A stretch of 64,000 nucleotides of DNA from Clostridia bacterium (GCA_003246365.1 QKAN01000184.1:20901-84900); one strand, 5' to 3'. Counted from the stretch's first letter, positions 35,099 through 44,715 are shown. Made by a program: numbers and translations. The notes: generated by a model from the sequence alone, not told the origin.

Positions 35099-36706
35099 TC
35101 ATTGCAGCGATTCCTGATAAATCGACGGCGTTACAAACTCCAGTTGAAGCGCATCCGCATGTTCGCGTAAAAACTTCGTGTTATATGCGTTGAGATAATC
35201 CACTTTTTCGTGTACAAATTTATACTCCATCTCCGCATTCAGATAGTTGCAGGCATTGTGACTATATCCGTCGAATCCAGCGAGACCGACGCTTGCAACG
35301 TTTGCCTGCAGCAGCGCCTTGAGCAGCATAACAAGCGAGTTGTCCGGAATCTCGGTTTCCGCGTCGATCAACGACCCGAAATTCAGCACAAAACTGAAAT
35401 CACGATTCACGCGGCTCAGATTCGATGTTGCAATCAGCTGAACTTGCCTGTTAACCGGCTTGATCAGCTGGGCCAGTAGCTTCGTGTACCGCAAATTATT
35501 GGTTGCAAACACGTAATCCGGACAAATATCCTCCGGCAAAGAGTTGATCGCGATCACAACCGGATGTTTTTGAGCCAGATATCGGCCGATGTCTTCCCCG
35601 CATTCCTTAACGCTCTTCCCCGGCCCGATCACGAGTATGTCTTTACCGGCCAGCATGGAGCGCAGCGTTGCGCGGTCTGCGCTGTCGTCGCATTCATCCT
35701 GTTGATAGTTTAAATAGAGCTGCTCGATATATTTCTGATCATAGAGCAATTTCTTCGGCTCTTCCAATCGCTGCAGCAATTCGTTGATGGACTTCATGGA
35801 GAGCGTGCCTTTGTCGATCAGAAACGAAACATAATTTGGGTGGCACTTTTGCGAAGCTGCGATAAAGAAAAACGGTTTGTACCCCCAAGGTAGTCTCTGA
35901 TGAATTTCCATGAGATTCATTTCAATCGCATCCAGCATGAGGCTGATATCATATTTCGTGTTAAAATGCTCGTTCAGATACATCGCAAGCAGTTCCAGCG
36001 GCGTATTCCCCGCGCTTTTTCCCATGCCGAAAAGCGTGCCGTCAACAATCAACGGTCGCTTCGTTTCGCGGCTGATAAACTCGATTCCGTTTGCGTATCC
36101 CATCTGGAAATTGTTATGCGCATGATAGGCCAATCCAATTTGCGGTTTTAGGTTTAAATCCATCACCTCAAATATCTTCATGAGCCCTTCCTGATGCAGC
36201 AACCCATAGGTATCCACAATTGAAACGGCATAAGGTTCCAATTCGTTAATCAACGAAATCAATTCGATCAATTCGCTGTCGTTGTAACTTGTAATCGAAA
36301 CGCAATTTGCAAATACTTTATAGCCGAGCGCTTTCACTTCGGCGCAGAACGCAATCGCTTTTTCTTTTTTCTCTTTTTTAAATATTACGCGGATGCCATC
36401 CAGAAACGATTCTTCGCACGGCTGCAGGTTCTCAATCGGGCATGTACCGTAATCGATCATACCCAAAATCATCGCCTGATTCGTTTCGATGCCGTCGAAA
36501 ATTTTTGCTGCGGATGCAGAATCCGGCATAATGCTGCGGTTCATGTCGAACGGACGTCGTTGATCGAGAAATCCTACTTCAATAATATCGATTCCGGCTC
36601 CAACGAGGCGCTCCAAAACACTGACCATGGTTTCATGCCCAAAAAGCCAGTCGTTGATATATCCACCATCGCGCAGGGTACAATCTAGCAACTTAATATG
36701 ATTCAT
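35099..36706 (-). CDS. HMGL-type aldolase fused to a C-terminal Rossmann-like domain
   Basis: 535 residues. Residues 1-290 are a TIM-barrel aldolase of the HMG-CoA lyase/4-hydroxy-2-oxovalerate aldolase family: metal-binding DCTLRDGG at residue 8, IEVGFLDQR, VDTYGLL and metal His pair in YHAHNN. Residues about 345-535 form a second domain beginning KDILVIGPGKS, with VIAINSLP and DYVFATNN, which resembles a nucleotide-binding or glycosyltransferase-like Rossmann unit. Such fused aldolases occur in surface polysaccharide clusters. It probably condenses or cleaves a pyruvate-like unit and an aldehyde. Product unknown. Confidence 0.85.
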   Translation of the reverse strand: MNHIKLLDCTLRDGGYINDWLFGHETMVSVLERLVGAGIDIIEVGFLDQRRPFDMNRSIMPDSASAAKIFDGIETNQAMILGMIDYGTCPIENLQPCEESFLDGIRVIFKKEKKEKAIAFCAEVKALGYKVFANCVSITSYNDSELIELISLINELEPYAVSIVDTYGLLHQEGLMKIFEVMDLNLKPQIGLAYHAHNNFQMGYANGIEFISRETKRPLIVDGTLFGMGKSAGNTPLELLAMYLNEHFNTKYDISLMLDAIEMNLMEIHQRLPWGYKPFFFIAASQKCHPNYVSFLIDKGTLSMKSINELLQRLEEPKKLLYDQKYIEQLYLNYQQDECDDSADRATLRSMLAGKDILVIGPGKSVKECGEDIGRYLAQKHPVVIAINSLPEDICPDYVFATNNLRYTKLLAQLIKPVNRQVQLIATSNLSRVNRDFSFVLNFGSLIDAETEIPDNSLVMLLKALLQANVASVGLAGFDGYSHNACNYLNAEMEYKFVHEKVDYLNAYNTKFLREHADALQLEFVTPSIYQESLQ

Positions 36707-36753
36707 TTGACTCCCCTTTAACGCTCAAACAATACACTTGAATCATAACACAT

Positions 36754-38040
36754 TCACGCTGAATATGCCCTTTTACTCTTCCTGTTGCGAAGAATAATTT
36801 GGGCATCTTTTATACTCTCAAAAAATATTGTTGCCACCAATCCGAGCTGTCCAAGACTACAGACGAACACGGTAAGATTTACACCGTTTGCATTCGTTAT
36901 CGTTTTAGGAATGAATTCCGCGGTACCATACGGAAGAACACAAACCGTCATCGCTAAAAAAGCGGCATATAAGTAATCAATCGCACGGCGATTATCCTCC
37001 GCAATAAACAAAGCAATCGGCAATATGTATAAACTGGCAGTATAGTAATGAGAAAACGGTGGCATCAATACGCAAAGTAGAGTAACTATAAGCATAGCGC
37101 GCCATTTTGACTGTGATATGAACGTTGCTAGAAATAGCAACGCAAGAATTGTCCTGCTTGAAATCGTTGCACCAATAACATGTAAAAGTCTTATTGCCAC
37201 CTGTGCAATGTTCATGAGATCTATACGGGATCCTCCTCCAGAGTAGCTATATCTACTAAGCAACCCCGATGCATCTTTCAGACATACTGTAAAATACTTG
37301 ATTGCTCCGGCAAAACCTCCCATAACCATAAACGGTATGAAAAACAGAAGAACTGCATACACTGCTGTAAGAATACTGTCTCGCCATCTCTTTTCGCGCA
37401 ACAACAATATTCCAAACAATGCTGGATAAATTTTTAAAGCGGCAGCCGCAGCCAGACAAATCAAGGCTATTTCTCTTAAAAATCGGTGTTCGCTTTGATT
37501 CCAGAGCAAGAACAAACCAATCAATCCGACTACAAACAAAATAATATTCCCACGCTCCAACGCAAACATAACCGGCCCAGCTGTTAAGATGCATGCCGTT
37601 AGCAACGCTTCTTTCCATCCGGAAACCTTGCTGAGCCCGCGAACTACAAACAACAAAAGCAATATATTTACAATCGATACATATACCAGTGCCATAATGG
37701 CAGTTTGCGACGTAAGCTGAGACCCACTAATATCTATCGTATCATTTTGCTGATGCATCGTCTGTGGTACTGCTTGCGCGATCAGTCCAAAAATCACATA
37801 GTTAAGCGGAGGATAGACAGCAGAATACGTAAGATACGTTTCATTCTGTGCAAAAAGCATAGAATTATACATATCCATACCAATATTCTCAAGCGGATCA
37901 TCAAGTCCTGCTTCCTGAAAGTAAATCAGCGATAGATTGTCTCCACGCGTAATTCCAACAGAAAATACAAAGGATAGCAGTGACAGTACCATTATTAAAA
38001 TCAGAAATCCTACCGGGGTCGGTTTCCATTTTTTATGCAC
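36754..38040 (-). CDS. Polytopic membrane glycosyltransferase, GT87/DUF2029-like
   Basis: 428 residues with about ten hydrophobic segments. The first extracytoplasmic loop carries acidic residues and the YPPLNYVIFG segment typical of GT87-type lipid-linked sugar transferases. It should use a polyprenyl-phosphate sugar on the outer membrane face. A TPP-free, purely membrane protein in the middle of the cluster, with its own 47-nt gap from the aldolase fusion. Confidence 0.8.
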   Translation of the reverse strand: MHKKWKPTPVGFLILIMVLSLLSFVFSVGITRGDNLSLIYFQEAGLDDPLENIGMDMYNSMLFAQNETYLTYSAVYPPLNYVIFGLIAQAVPQTMHQQNDTIDISGSQLTSQTAIMALVYVSIVNILLLLFVVRGLSKVSGWKEALLTACILTAGPVMFALERGNIILFVVGLIGLFLLWNQSEHRFLREIALICLAAAAALKIYPALFGILLLREKRWRDSILTAVYAVLLFFIPFMVMGGFAGAIKYFTVCLKDASGLLSRYSYSGGGSRIDLMNIAQVAIRLLHVIGATISSRTILALLFLATFISQSKWRAMLIVTLLCVLMPPFSHYYTASLYILPIALFIAEDNRRAIDYLYAAFLAMTVCVLPYGTAEFIPKTITNANGVNLTVFVCSLGQLGLVATIFFESIKDAQIILRNRKSKRAYSA

Positions 38041-38118
38041 GATTGACTCTCCCTTGTGTATGATTCTGATTCTGTTCTACCTCTTTCCGACAATCAATTT
38101 TTAATAATCAAATCCATA

Positions 38119-38568
38119 TTAATTATTTTTTTCATCTCGGAATGCCCAGAGTTTATTCAGAACAAAGTTCGTAGGAATCGTAATGATCAAGTTGATGAAA
38201 AACGCAATATAGGGGTTGATTCCGAGGACATCAACCCAGAGGTAAAGCAGTATGTTAGCAAGCACCAGACCCGTTATCCCGTAGGAAACATATGTTTTGA
38301 GCAATGTTTTCCACCAAACGCGCTGCTCACCGTCCGATTTTTGAAACACAAAACGATTGTTGAGCATATATGACCAGGCAACGCTAATGACAAACGATAC
38401 GATGCTGGCAACAATATAGTATCCGCCCATGTAGAGGATTAGCGCATATACGACGTACGAAACCGCGGTATTGGTCACTCCTACCAGTCCAAATTTGATG
38501 AATTGAAGCAGTAGTTGCCCTTTCGGGTGTTCCGTTAGCCAATGTTTGACCGAATTGATCCAGCTCAT
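38119..38568 (-). CDS. GtrA family membrane protein (putative lipid-linked sugar flippase)
   Basis: 149 residues, four helices, with FIKFGLVGVTNTAVSYVVY at the start and the family C-terminus TNFVLNKLWAF. GtrA proteins flip undecaprenyl-phosphate sugars. Start overlaps the rfbH stop (ATGA). Together with the GT2 gene at 29484 and the polytopic transferases it makes a Gtr-type envelope glycosylation module. Confidence 0.9.
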   Translation of the reverse strand: MSWINSVKHWLTEHPKGQLLLQFIKFGLVGVTNTAVSYVVYALILYMGGYYIVASIVSFVISVAWSYMLNNRFVFQKSDGEQRVWWKTLLKTYVSYGITGLVLANILLYLWVDVLGINPYIAFFINLIITIPTNFVLNKLWAFRDEKNN

Positions 38569-39893
38569 CTGTTCACACTCTCATGAATGCTTTTTGCAAT
38601 AAAGTCGATCACCGCATCCGTCATGCCCGGATAGACGCCAACCCAAAACGCATCGCGCATAATCTGATCAGTAACGGTCAGGCTGCCGACAACGCGGTAA
38701 CCCTCGCCGCTTTCGCGCATGTCCGTAAAACACGGATGGCGCAGCAGATTTCCCGCAAACAACATTCGCGTCTGAATTCCTTTGCCTTCGAGATATTGCA
38801 CGACCGCATCGCGGCTGATTCCCGCGCGGCAGGTGATGAGAAACCCGAACCAACTGGGATCGGCTCCTTCGCAGGCTTCCGGCAAAATCAGCTTTTCCTG
38901 CAAATCCGACAATGCTTCTTTTAACCGCGTAAAGTTGCTCTTCCGGCGTTCGATGAACTGCGGCAGTTTTTTTAACTGCGCACAGCCGACCGCGGCCTGA
39001 AGATCCGTCGCTTTCAGGTTATAGCCAAAGTGCGAATACACATATTTGTGATCGTATCCCTTGGGCAGCTCGCCATACTGACGGTCGAACCGGTGCTGGC
39101 AAAGATTGTCCATACCCGAAGGGCAAACGCAGTCCCTGCCCCAGTCGCGCATGGAACGAACAATTTTATGGAGCAAGGCATCGTTTGTGTAAACCGCTCC
39201 GCCTTCGCCCATAGTCATATGATGCGGTGGGTAAAAACTGCTGGTTCCGATGTCTCCAATCGTACCGGTATATGTCCCGCGGTATTTCGAGCCGAGCGCG
39301 TCGCAGTTGTCCTCGATCAGCCAGAGCTTATGACGCGTGCAGAACGCTTTGACCGCATCCAGATCGAACGGATTGCCCAACGTGTGGGCGATCATCACCG
39401 CTTTTGTCCGCGGAGAAACCGCTTCTTCCAGCATGGCAACGTCGATGTTATATTGCGGAATCGTCACGTCCACAAACACCGGAACAGCGCCGAATTGCAC
39501 GATCGGCGCAACAGTCGTCGGAAATCCGCAGGCTATGGTAATGACTTCGTCCCCGCGCAAAACGGCGCGTTCCCCGAGAAGTGGAGACGTCAGCGCCATA
39601 AACGCAAGCAGATTTGCGGATGAACCGGAGTTCACAAGCGAGCAATGCGCAACGCTTAGAAATTTCGACAACGCCTGTTCGAATTCGTCCGTATACCGCC
39701 CCGCAGTCAGCCAGAATTCCAGCGCGGAATCGACGAGTGTCGTCATCTCTTCCCGATCATACACTCTGGCGGCATATGGAATTCTCTGTCCGGGTTCAAA
39801 CGGCGGTTTCTGATTATGAAAGGTATCGCAATAGGCCGCAACTTGCTGCAAAATCTGATCGCGTGCCTGCTGTTCCGTCATGTCCTCAAACAA
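38565..39893 (-). CDS. rfbH: CDP-4-keto-6-deoxyglucose 3-dehydrase (E1)
   Basis: 442-residue PMP- and 2Fe-2S-dependent dehydrase that removes the C3 hydroxyl of CDP-4-keto-6-deoxyglucose. It shows the E1 hallmark: the aminotransferase lysine is replaced by His (His224 in YPPHHMTMGEGG). The cluster-binding cysteines are visible in RDCVCPSGMDNLC. Overlaps gtrA and lies 3 nt after rfbG. E1 normally needs an NADH-linked Fe-S reductase (E3); none is encoded in the window. Confidence 0.95.
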   Translation of the reverse strand: MFEDMTEQQARDQILQQVAAYCDTFHNQKPPFEPGQRIPYAARVYDREEMTTLVDSALEFWLTAGRYTDEFEQALSKFLSVAHCSLVNSGSSANLLAFMALTSPLLGERAVLRGDEVITIACGFPTTVAPIVQFGAVPVFVDVTIPQYNIDVAMLEEAVSPRTKAVMIAHTLGNPFDLDAVKAFCTRHKLWLIEDNCDALGSKYRGTYTGTIGDIGTSSFYPPHHMTMGEGGAVYTNDALLHKIVRSMRDWGRDCVCPSGMDNLCQHRFDRQYGELPKGYDHKYVYSHFGYNLKATDLQAAVGCAQLKKLPQFIERRKSNFTRLKEALSDLQEKLILPEACEGADPSWFGFLITCRAGISRDAVVQYLEGKGIQTRMLFAGNLLRHPCFTDMRESGEGYRVVGSLTVTDQIMRDAFWVGVYPGMTDAVIDFIAKSIHESVNR

Positions 39894-39896
39894 TGA

Positions 39897-40946
39897 TTAA
39901 TCCTCCAAATATTCATCGATCTGATCGCGCATGCACGCGGCGATATCCCCACCATCCAGCCAGGTGCGCGACCATTGTACCGTCTTTTCAATCGCTTGGT
40001 CTATATGCCAGCGCGGTTGCCAGTCCATCGCCTGTTTGAGTTTATCGCAGTTCAGGCGCAAGAAATTCGCTTCATGCGGTCCGGCTACGGCGCGGGACTC
40101 CCAGGTTTGACCGTCTCCCCAGCAATCGCAGAAGAGCTTGACCAGTTCGCCCGTCGTCACGCAATCCTCATCGTCCGGTCCAACATTATACCATCCTGCC
40201 AGGTCGGGCTGTTCCGTTTGCCGCCGCGCAATCATCAGATATGCAAAGATCGGCTCGAGAACATGCTGATACGGTCTTGTGGAGTTCGGGTTTCGCACGA
40301 TAACCGGCTCGTTTTTTGCCGCCGCGCGCACGCAATCCGGAATAATCCGGTCGTTCGCAAAATCGCCGCCGCCGATGACGTTGCCCGCCCGCGCAGTGGA
40401 AATTGCGCAGCGTCCGTCGGCAAAAAAAGCGTTTTTATAGCTGTGTGTCACCAGTTCGGAGCAGGATTTGCTGTTGGAATATGGATCAAACCCATCCAGC
40501 GGCTCGTCTTCCGTATACCCGAGCGAGCGCTCCTTGTTCTCATATACTTTATCCGTCGTAACATTTAAAAACGATCGAACCGTTTTGCTTTCGCGAACAC
40601 ATTCCAGTAGATTGACCGTGCCCATCACGTTCGTTTCATAAGTATATCGGGGCATCCGATAACTGTCCCGAACGATTGGCTGCGCCGCCATATGAATCAC
40701 AACCTCCGGCACTGCGGAAACAAACGTTTCTTTTAACAGATCAAAATCCCGCACATCGCCGATCACCGAACGCATCCCCTCGGCAACACCACTCAATTCA
40801 AACAGGTTCGGCTGTGTCGGCGGTTCAAGCGAATAGCCGGTCAGCACGGCTCCGGCGTCGATCAGCACGCGGCTCATCCACGTTCCCTTAAACCCTGTAT
40901 GACCGGTTAAGAAAATCCGTTTCCCTTTCCAGAACTCCAAATTCAT
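39897..40946 (-). CDS. rfbG: CDP-glucose 4,6-dehydratase
   Basis: 349-residue extended SDR that converts CDP-glucose to CDP-4-keto-6-deoxyglucose. Cofactor motif TGHTGFKGTW, THE-type region NVTTDKVYEN, catalytic Tyr/Lys in PYSNSKSCSE, and GNVIGGGDF, all typical of RfbG. Middle step of the rfbF-G-H set. Confidence 0.95.
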   Translation of the reverse strand: MNLEFWKGKRIFLTGHTGFKGTWMSRVLIDAGAVLTGYSLEPPTQPNLFELSGVAEGMRSVIGDVRDFDLLKETFVSAVPEVVIHMAAQPIVRDSYRMPRYTYETNVMGTVNLLECVRESKTVRSFLNVTTDKVYENKERSLGYTEDEPLDGFDPYSNSKSCSELVTHSYKNAFFADGRCAISTARAGNVIGGGDFANDRIIPDCVRAAAKNEPVIVRNPNSTRPYQHVLEPIFAYLMIARRQTEQPDLAGWYNVGPDDEDCVTTGELVKLFCDCWGDGQTWESRAVAGPHEANFLRLNCDKLKQAMDWQPRWHIDQAIEKTVQWSRTWLDGGDIAACMRDQIDEYLED

Positions 40947-40987
40947 ATCAAACTACTTTCCGCAATTTGCACCGGTATCGAAACCAA

Positions 40988-41764
40988 TTACCAGACTTTC
41001 CAGGGCGCATTGCCGGAAGCCCAGAGATCCTCCAATTTTTGCTTATCCCGCTGTGTATCCATCGACTGCCAGAACCCATCATGCTGATAAGCCATCAACT
41101 GACCTTGTTGCGCAACGGCTTCCAGCGGCGTGCGTTCAAAAACTGTTTCGTCCCCTTCGGTTATGAAGTCGAAAATTTCCGGATTTAACACCATGAAGCC
41201 GCCGTTGATCACTCTGCCGTCCGTCTGCTGTTTCTCGCGAAATTTCGTAATTTTCCCGGTATGGTCAATTTCAACAACGCCAAACTGCTGACCGATATTG
41301 ATCGACGTCATCGTTGCAATTTTGCCGTGACTCTGATGAAACCTTACCAACGCCCCGATGTCCACATTGGATACGCCGTCACCATAGGTCAGCATAAACG
41401 GCTCGTTTCCGATATAGGGCGCGATTCGCTTAATGCGTCCTCCGGTCATCGTCTCTTTTCCAGTGTTGACGACCGTTACTTTCCAGGGATCCGATTCACT
41501 GCTATGAACCTGCATGATGCCACCCTGCGTAAAGTCAAACGTGACATCGCAGCGATGCAGATAGTAATCCGCGAAGTATTCTTTGATCATGTGCTGTTTA
41601 TATCCGGCACATATGACGAACTCATTATATCCATAATACGAATATAGTTTCATAATATGCCAGAGAATCGGCTGCTCTCCGATTTCAATCATCGGTTTCG
41701 GGCGGAGGTGACTTTCTTCAGAGATTCTTGATCCAAGGCCTCCCGCGAGAATGACAACTTTCAT
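40988..41764 (-). CDS. rfbF: Glucose-1-phosphate cytidylyltransferase
   Basis: 258 residues, the normal length. Makes CDP-glucose from CTP and glucose 1-phosphate. Nucleotide-binding AGGLGSRISEESHLRPKPM at the start, AGYKQHMIKEYF, and the Asp of LTYGDGVSNVD. ATG 41764 matches the family start; the frame extends 15 codons upstream with no ribosome site. Committed step of the CDP-dideoxysugar branch. Confidence 0.95.
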   Translation of the reverse strand: MKVVILAGGLGSRISEESHLRPKPMIEIGEQPILWHIMKLYSYYGYNEFVICAGYKQHMIKEYFADYYLHRCDVTFDFTQGGIMQVHSSESDPWKVTVVNTGKETMTGGRIKRIAPYIGNEPFMLTYGDGVSNVDIGALVRFHQSHGKIATMTSINIGQQFGVVEIDHTGKITKFREKQQTDGRVINGGFMVLNPEIFDFITEGDETVFERTPLEAVAQQGQLMAYQHDGFWQSMDTQRDKQKLEDLWASGNAPWKVW

Positions 41765-41839
41765 TGATTCCGACTCTCCTTTACGAAATTGAATTCGTTT
41801 AACCGCCATTTAAAATCGAACCCGGTTAAACTTATGGCA

Positions 41840-43468
41840 TTATTGCACCGTTTCAGCCTCAATGTCAGATAGTTTTACAATCAAATATCCGCGATAAACC
41901 ATTATCGAACCTTGTTCGGGATAAACAGGCATTTGCCTGATTGTTTCATCCTTGCTTAATTCTGATATTGTATCTGAATCGGCATATGAGAAAGCAACCC
42001 CGATATAGTCTCTCAGTAATATTTTCAGATGTTCCGCATCTGTAATCGGTAAGCGAAGCCCGGTATATCCATCTCCATTGGTACCGCAGACTTGCGAAAA
42101 ATCTCCCGTTATATATTGAAATGCGTCCGGCAATTCCGTTCCGACAAAAGCAACAGGAATTTCCGTCTGGTAATCCTCCGTTTCGCGTATATCGTCTACC
42201 AGAAGAATCCCTGTTGACAATGCATTCTGATCGGCATAGCGCAAAAACTCATAACCCTGATTCGTTGTCATATACCATTGCCGCAATAACAATATCGATA
42301 CAATCAAAACAGCAATTCCCGCAGAACGCGTAAATGCGTTTCTACGTTTTAATTTCTGTTCGGTCGTCTGTTCTGTCTGCTGTAAAAGCTCAACGCGATC
42401 GATCAATGCAACCATCATAACAAAGGTCAACACAAACGGATAACACATGATCCAATGCGTATACTCGTTTTGACTTAATACGCCGACGGCGTGGATCGCA
42501 AGCGGAAAAAGAGCGACCAAAATTGCAATCAGCGCAACACGGCCCCATTTTTGATATGCTTTGGTTTTTATTCCGAAATAAGCCGCGCAAATCGCCGCAA
42601 TCATCAGCGTAGCCCAGTTCAACACTCTGAACATCGGTTCGATTCTGAAATTGTTTAAATAGATAAAAATTCCGTATATGAAGAAGTATAAAACTTTTTT
42701 ATATGCATAAACCACAGCGGAAAACAGCGAACTTAGAGAGATATTGCCAATTCGATCAATATTGCGATATTCGGATAATACGATTCCGGATGCATTCTGC
42801 ACGATCTTCAAAATAAGATAATAAAATGCAGCCGATACAATCAAAACCGCTACAAACTTAACGCCCGATAATAAAATTTCAGAAATTTTTCGTTTATTTT
42901 CCAGTAGTTCCAGAAGCAGAACGATAACAAACAATCCGGCGGCATACCCGATAAACACCGCATAGATTCCGCAAGAAAGCGTTAATAATACGATGCCTGG
43001 CAGATACCCGTGTTTCATTCGAACAGTCACAAATACAGCCAGCGCAGAGAGCAGCAACGCAAAGAAAAACACAGCCGAACCGTAAAACGTATTGGCGCTC
43101 ATGACCGAAGGAAACAATACAAGAAAAGCGCCTATAACAGCCGCCCAGAGATTGCTATGAATCTTTAATATTGAAGCCGTCAGCGCTGCCGTCAGGGCGA
43201 TAAACAGAATTCCGATCGGAATAATAATGTTCGTTGAAGCAATATTTCCCTGCAAGAGAAATGCAATCGGAGAACTAAGCCATTTGCCCTGCTGCAAGGC
43301 AAATGTACTGCTCGGATCAAATAGTAAATACGTCAACGAGTCATGGTTAAACAGGCGATTCGCAATGATTGGCAGGTGCGAAAGGAATCCAACAATCAGC
43401 GCGCAAAAAAAAGAGACTTTTACTGTCCTTGTAATTTTTGACCAGCTTTTCGAAACCAAAAACTCCAT
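41840..43468 (-). CDS. Polytopic glucosyltransferase domain protein (GtrII-like)
   Basis: 542 residues with about eleven membrane segments. Resembles the GtrII/serotype-conversion transferases: an early extracytoplasmic FNHDSLTYLLFDPSSTFALQQGKW segment and a soluble C-terminal part of about 120 residues with YTGLRLPITDAEHLK. Likely transfers the flipped sugar to a surface polymer. First gene of the cluster; ribosome site weak. Confidence 0.78.
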   Translation of the reverse strand: MEFLVSKSWSKITRTVKVSFFCALIVGFLSHLPIIANRLFNHDSLTYLLFDPSSTFALQQGKWLSSPIAFLLQGNIASTNIIIPIGILFIALTAALTASILKIHSNLWAAVIGAFLVLFPSVMSANTFYGSAVFFFALLLSALAVFVTVRMKHGYLPGIVLLTLSCGIYAVFIGYAAGLFVIVLLLELLENKRKISEILLSGVKFVAVLIVSAAFYYLILKIVQNASGIVLSEYRNIDRIGNISLSSLFSAVVYAYKKVLYFFIYGIFIYLNNFRIEPMFRVLNWATLMIAAICAAYFGIKTKAYQKWGRVALIAILVALFPLAIHAVGVLSQNEYTHWIMCYPFVLTFVMMVALIDRVELLQQTEQTTEQKLKRRNAFTRSAGIAVLIVSILLLRQWYMTTNQGYEFLRYADQNALSTGILLVDDIRETEDYQTEIPVAFVGTELPDAFQYITGDFSQVCGTNGDGYTGLRLPITDAEHLKILLRDYIGVAFSYADSDTISELSKDETIRQMPVYPEQGSIMVYRGYLIVKLSDIEAETVQ

Positions 43469-43599
43469 ATCAGCATATCGTCCATCAATTTTCTACATAC
43501 TTTTAATAATTATATTTGTAATGATCTGTTCTGTCAATTACAGCAAGCTCCCGCAAAGCGCCGAGCAGGCACCCAGAATATTCCAGATAAATTGAGTTA

Positions 43600-43680
43600 A
43601 GTTTCCTTCTTAAAAAATACACCGCTTCCGATGACGATACCCATGACCATCGATATAGCGGTAAAAAGGCCATATTTCTT
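43600..43680 (-). pseudogene. Remnant of an APC-family amino acid permease N-terminus
   Basis: The minus strand reads KKYGLFTAISMVMGIVIGS then GVFFKKET and a stop. This is the hallmark first helix of amino acid/polyamine permeases (IGSGVFF). A stop codon lies immediately upstream with no initiator, and only a short shifted stretch with LGACSALCGSLL resembles later permease sequence. The rest of the gene is gone. It marks a deletion scar between the LacI gene and the glycosylation cluster. Confidence 0.6.
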
Positions 43681-43701
43681 TTATTAGATTATTATTCAGT
43701 C

Positions 43702-44715
43702 TCAGATATGCAATACGGTCGATTCTCTTACAATCAACTTTGGCAGCGTGATAAACGTTTGAAACTGGAGATTCGGTTTTCGCATTTTATCGAGAATCAT
43801 CTTCCCTGCCTGTATGCCAAGATCGTATACGTCGATATTGACCACAGTCAGCGGCGGGTCAGTGATGCGCGAAAACGGATAATCGTCAAACGTTACCACA
43901 GCGATTGACGAAGGAATGGAAATCTTATGTACATTGAGCGCTTTCATGCAGCCGAGCGCAATTTCGTTGTTGGCGCAGATAATCGCGTCCGGTCGGGGCG
44001 AGCCGGAGAGCAGCGCTTCCGTCATGCGGTAACCATCCTGCCGCGTGGACTCGCCACGCATCAGCAAATGCGCCTGCAGCGGCAGATGCGCTTCGTCGAG
44101 GGCGAGTTTCGCGCCCTTCAGCCGGGATTCGGAAATCGCGTCGATTTCGTGTCCGCCAATATAAGCGATGCGCCGCTTTCCCGTGTCCAACAGGTGGCTT
44201 GCCGCCAGTTCGCCGGAAATCGGGTTGTTGTTGTCAATCCAGCAGAGCTTGCTTGGAAAGTTCGGCGTGCCGATGACCACATGTGGAAACTCATATTTCA
44301 GCACCAGTTGAGATAGTTCGCGCGTGACAATCGCTGCATGAAAAACGACGCCGTCCACACTTTTTTGGAGCATCAGCTCTTCTACCGCCGCGCAGTTCCC
44401 CTCCGCCATGTCGATGACGACCATGCTATAGCCCTTGCGGGCCAGTGAAAATTGTAACCCCGACATGATTTCGAACATATGCGGGTTGACAAACGCGGTA
44501 TCTCTTTCCAACGTGGTAACAAACGCAACGCTGCCGGATGACTGTCTGGCGAAATTCTGCGCGCGTTTGTTCGGCGTATAGTTCAGCTCTTTCATCGCGT
44601 CCCGAACGCGATTCACCGTCGCTTCAGAAATCGAATATGAACCGTTGATCACCTTGGAAACCGTAGCCGTAGAGGTATCGGCGAGTTTTGCTACATCTTT
44701 AATCGTTGCCGCCAT
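43702..44715 (-). CDS. LacI family transcriptional regulator
   Basis: 337 residues: N-terminal HTH (TIKDVAKLADTSTATVSKVING), hinge helix, then a periplasmic-binding-like effector domain (VAFVTTLERDT, GVVFHAAI, DAIICANNEIALGCMKAL, VVTFDDYPFS). Last gene of the maltodextrin operon, 59 nt after the GH13 gene. It probably senses a maltodextrin and binds the operator candidate at 51297-51312. Confidence 0.92.
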   Translation of the reverse strand: MAATIKDVAKLADTSTATVSKVINGSYSISEATVNRVRDAMKELNYTPNKRAQNFARQSSGSVAFVTTLERDTAFVNPHMFEIMSGLQFSLARKGYSMVVIDMAEGNCAAVEELMLQKSVDGVVFHAAIVTRELSQLVLKYEFPHVVIGTPNFPSKLCWIDNNNPISGELAASHLLDTGKRRIAYIGGHEIDAISESRLKGAKLALDEAHLPLQAHLLMRGESTRQDGYRMTEALLSGSPRPDAIICANNEIALGCMKALNVHKISIPSSIAVVTFDDYPFSRITDPPLTVVNIDVYDLGIQAGKMILDKMRKPNLQFQTFITLPKLIVRESTVLHI

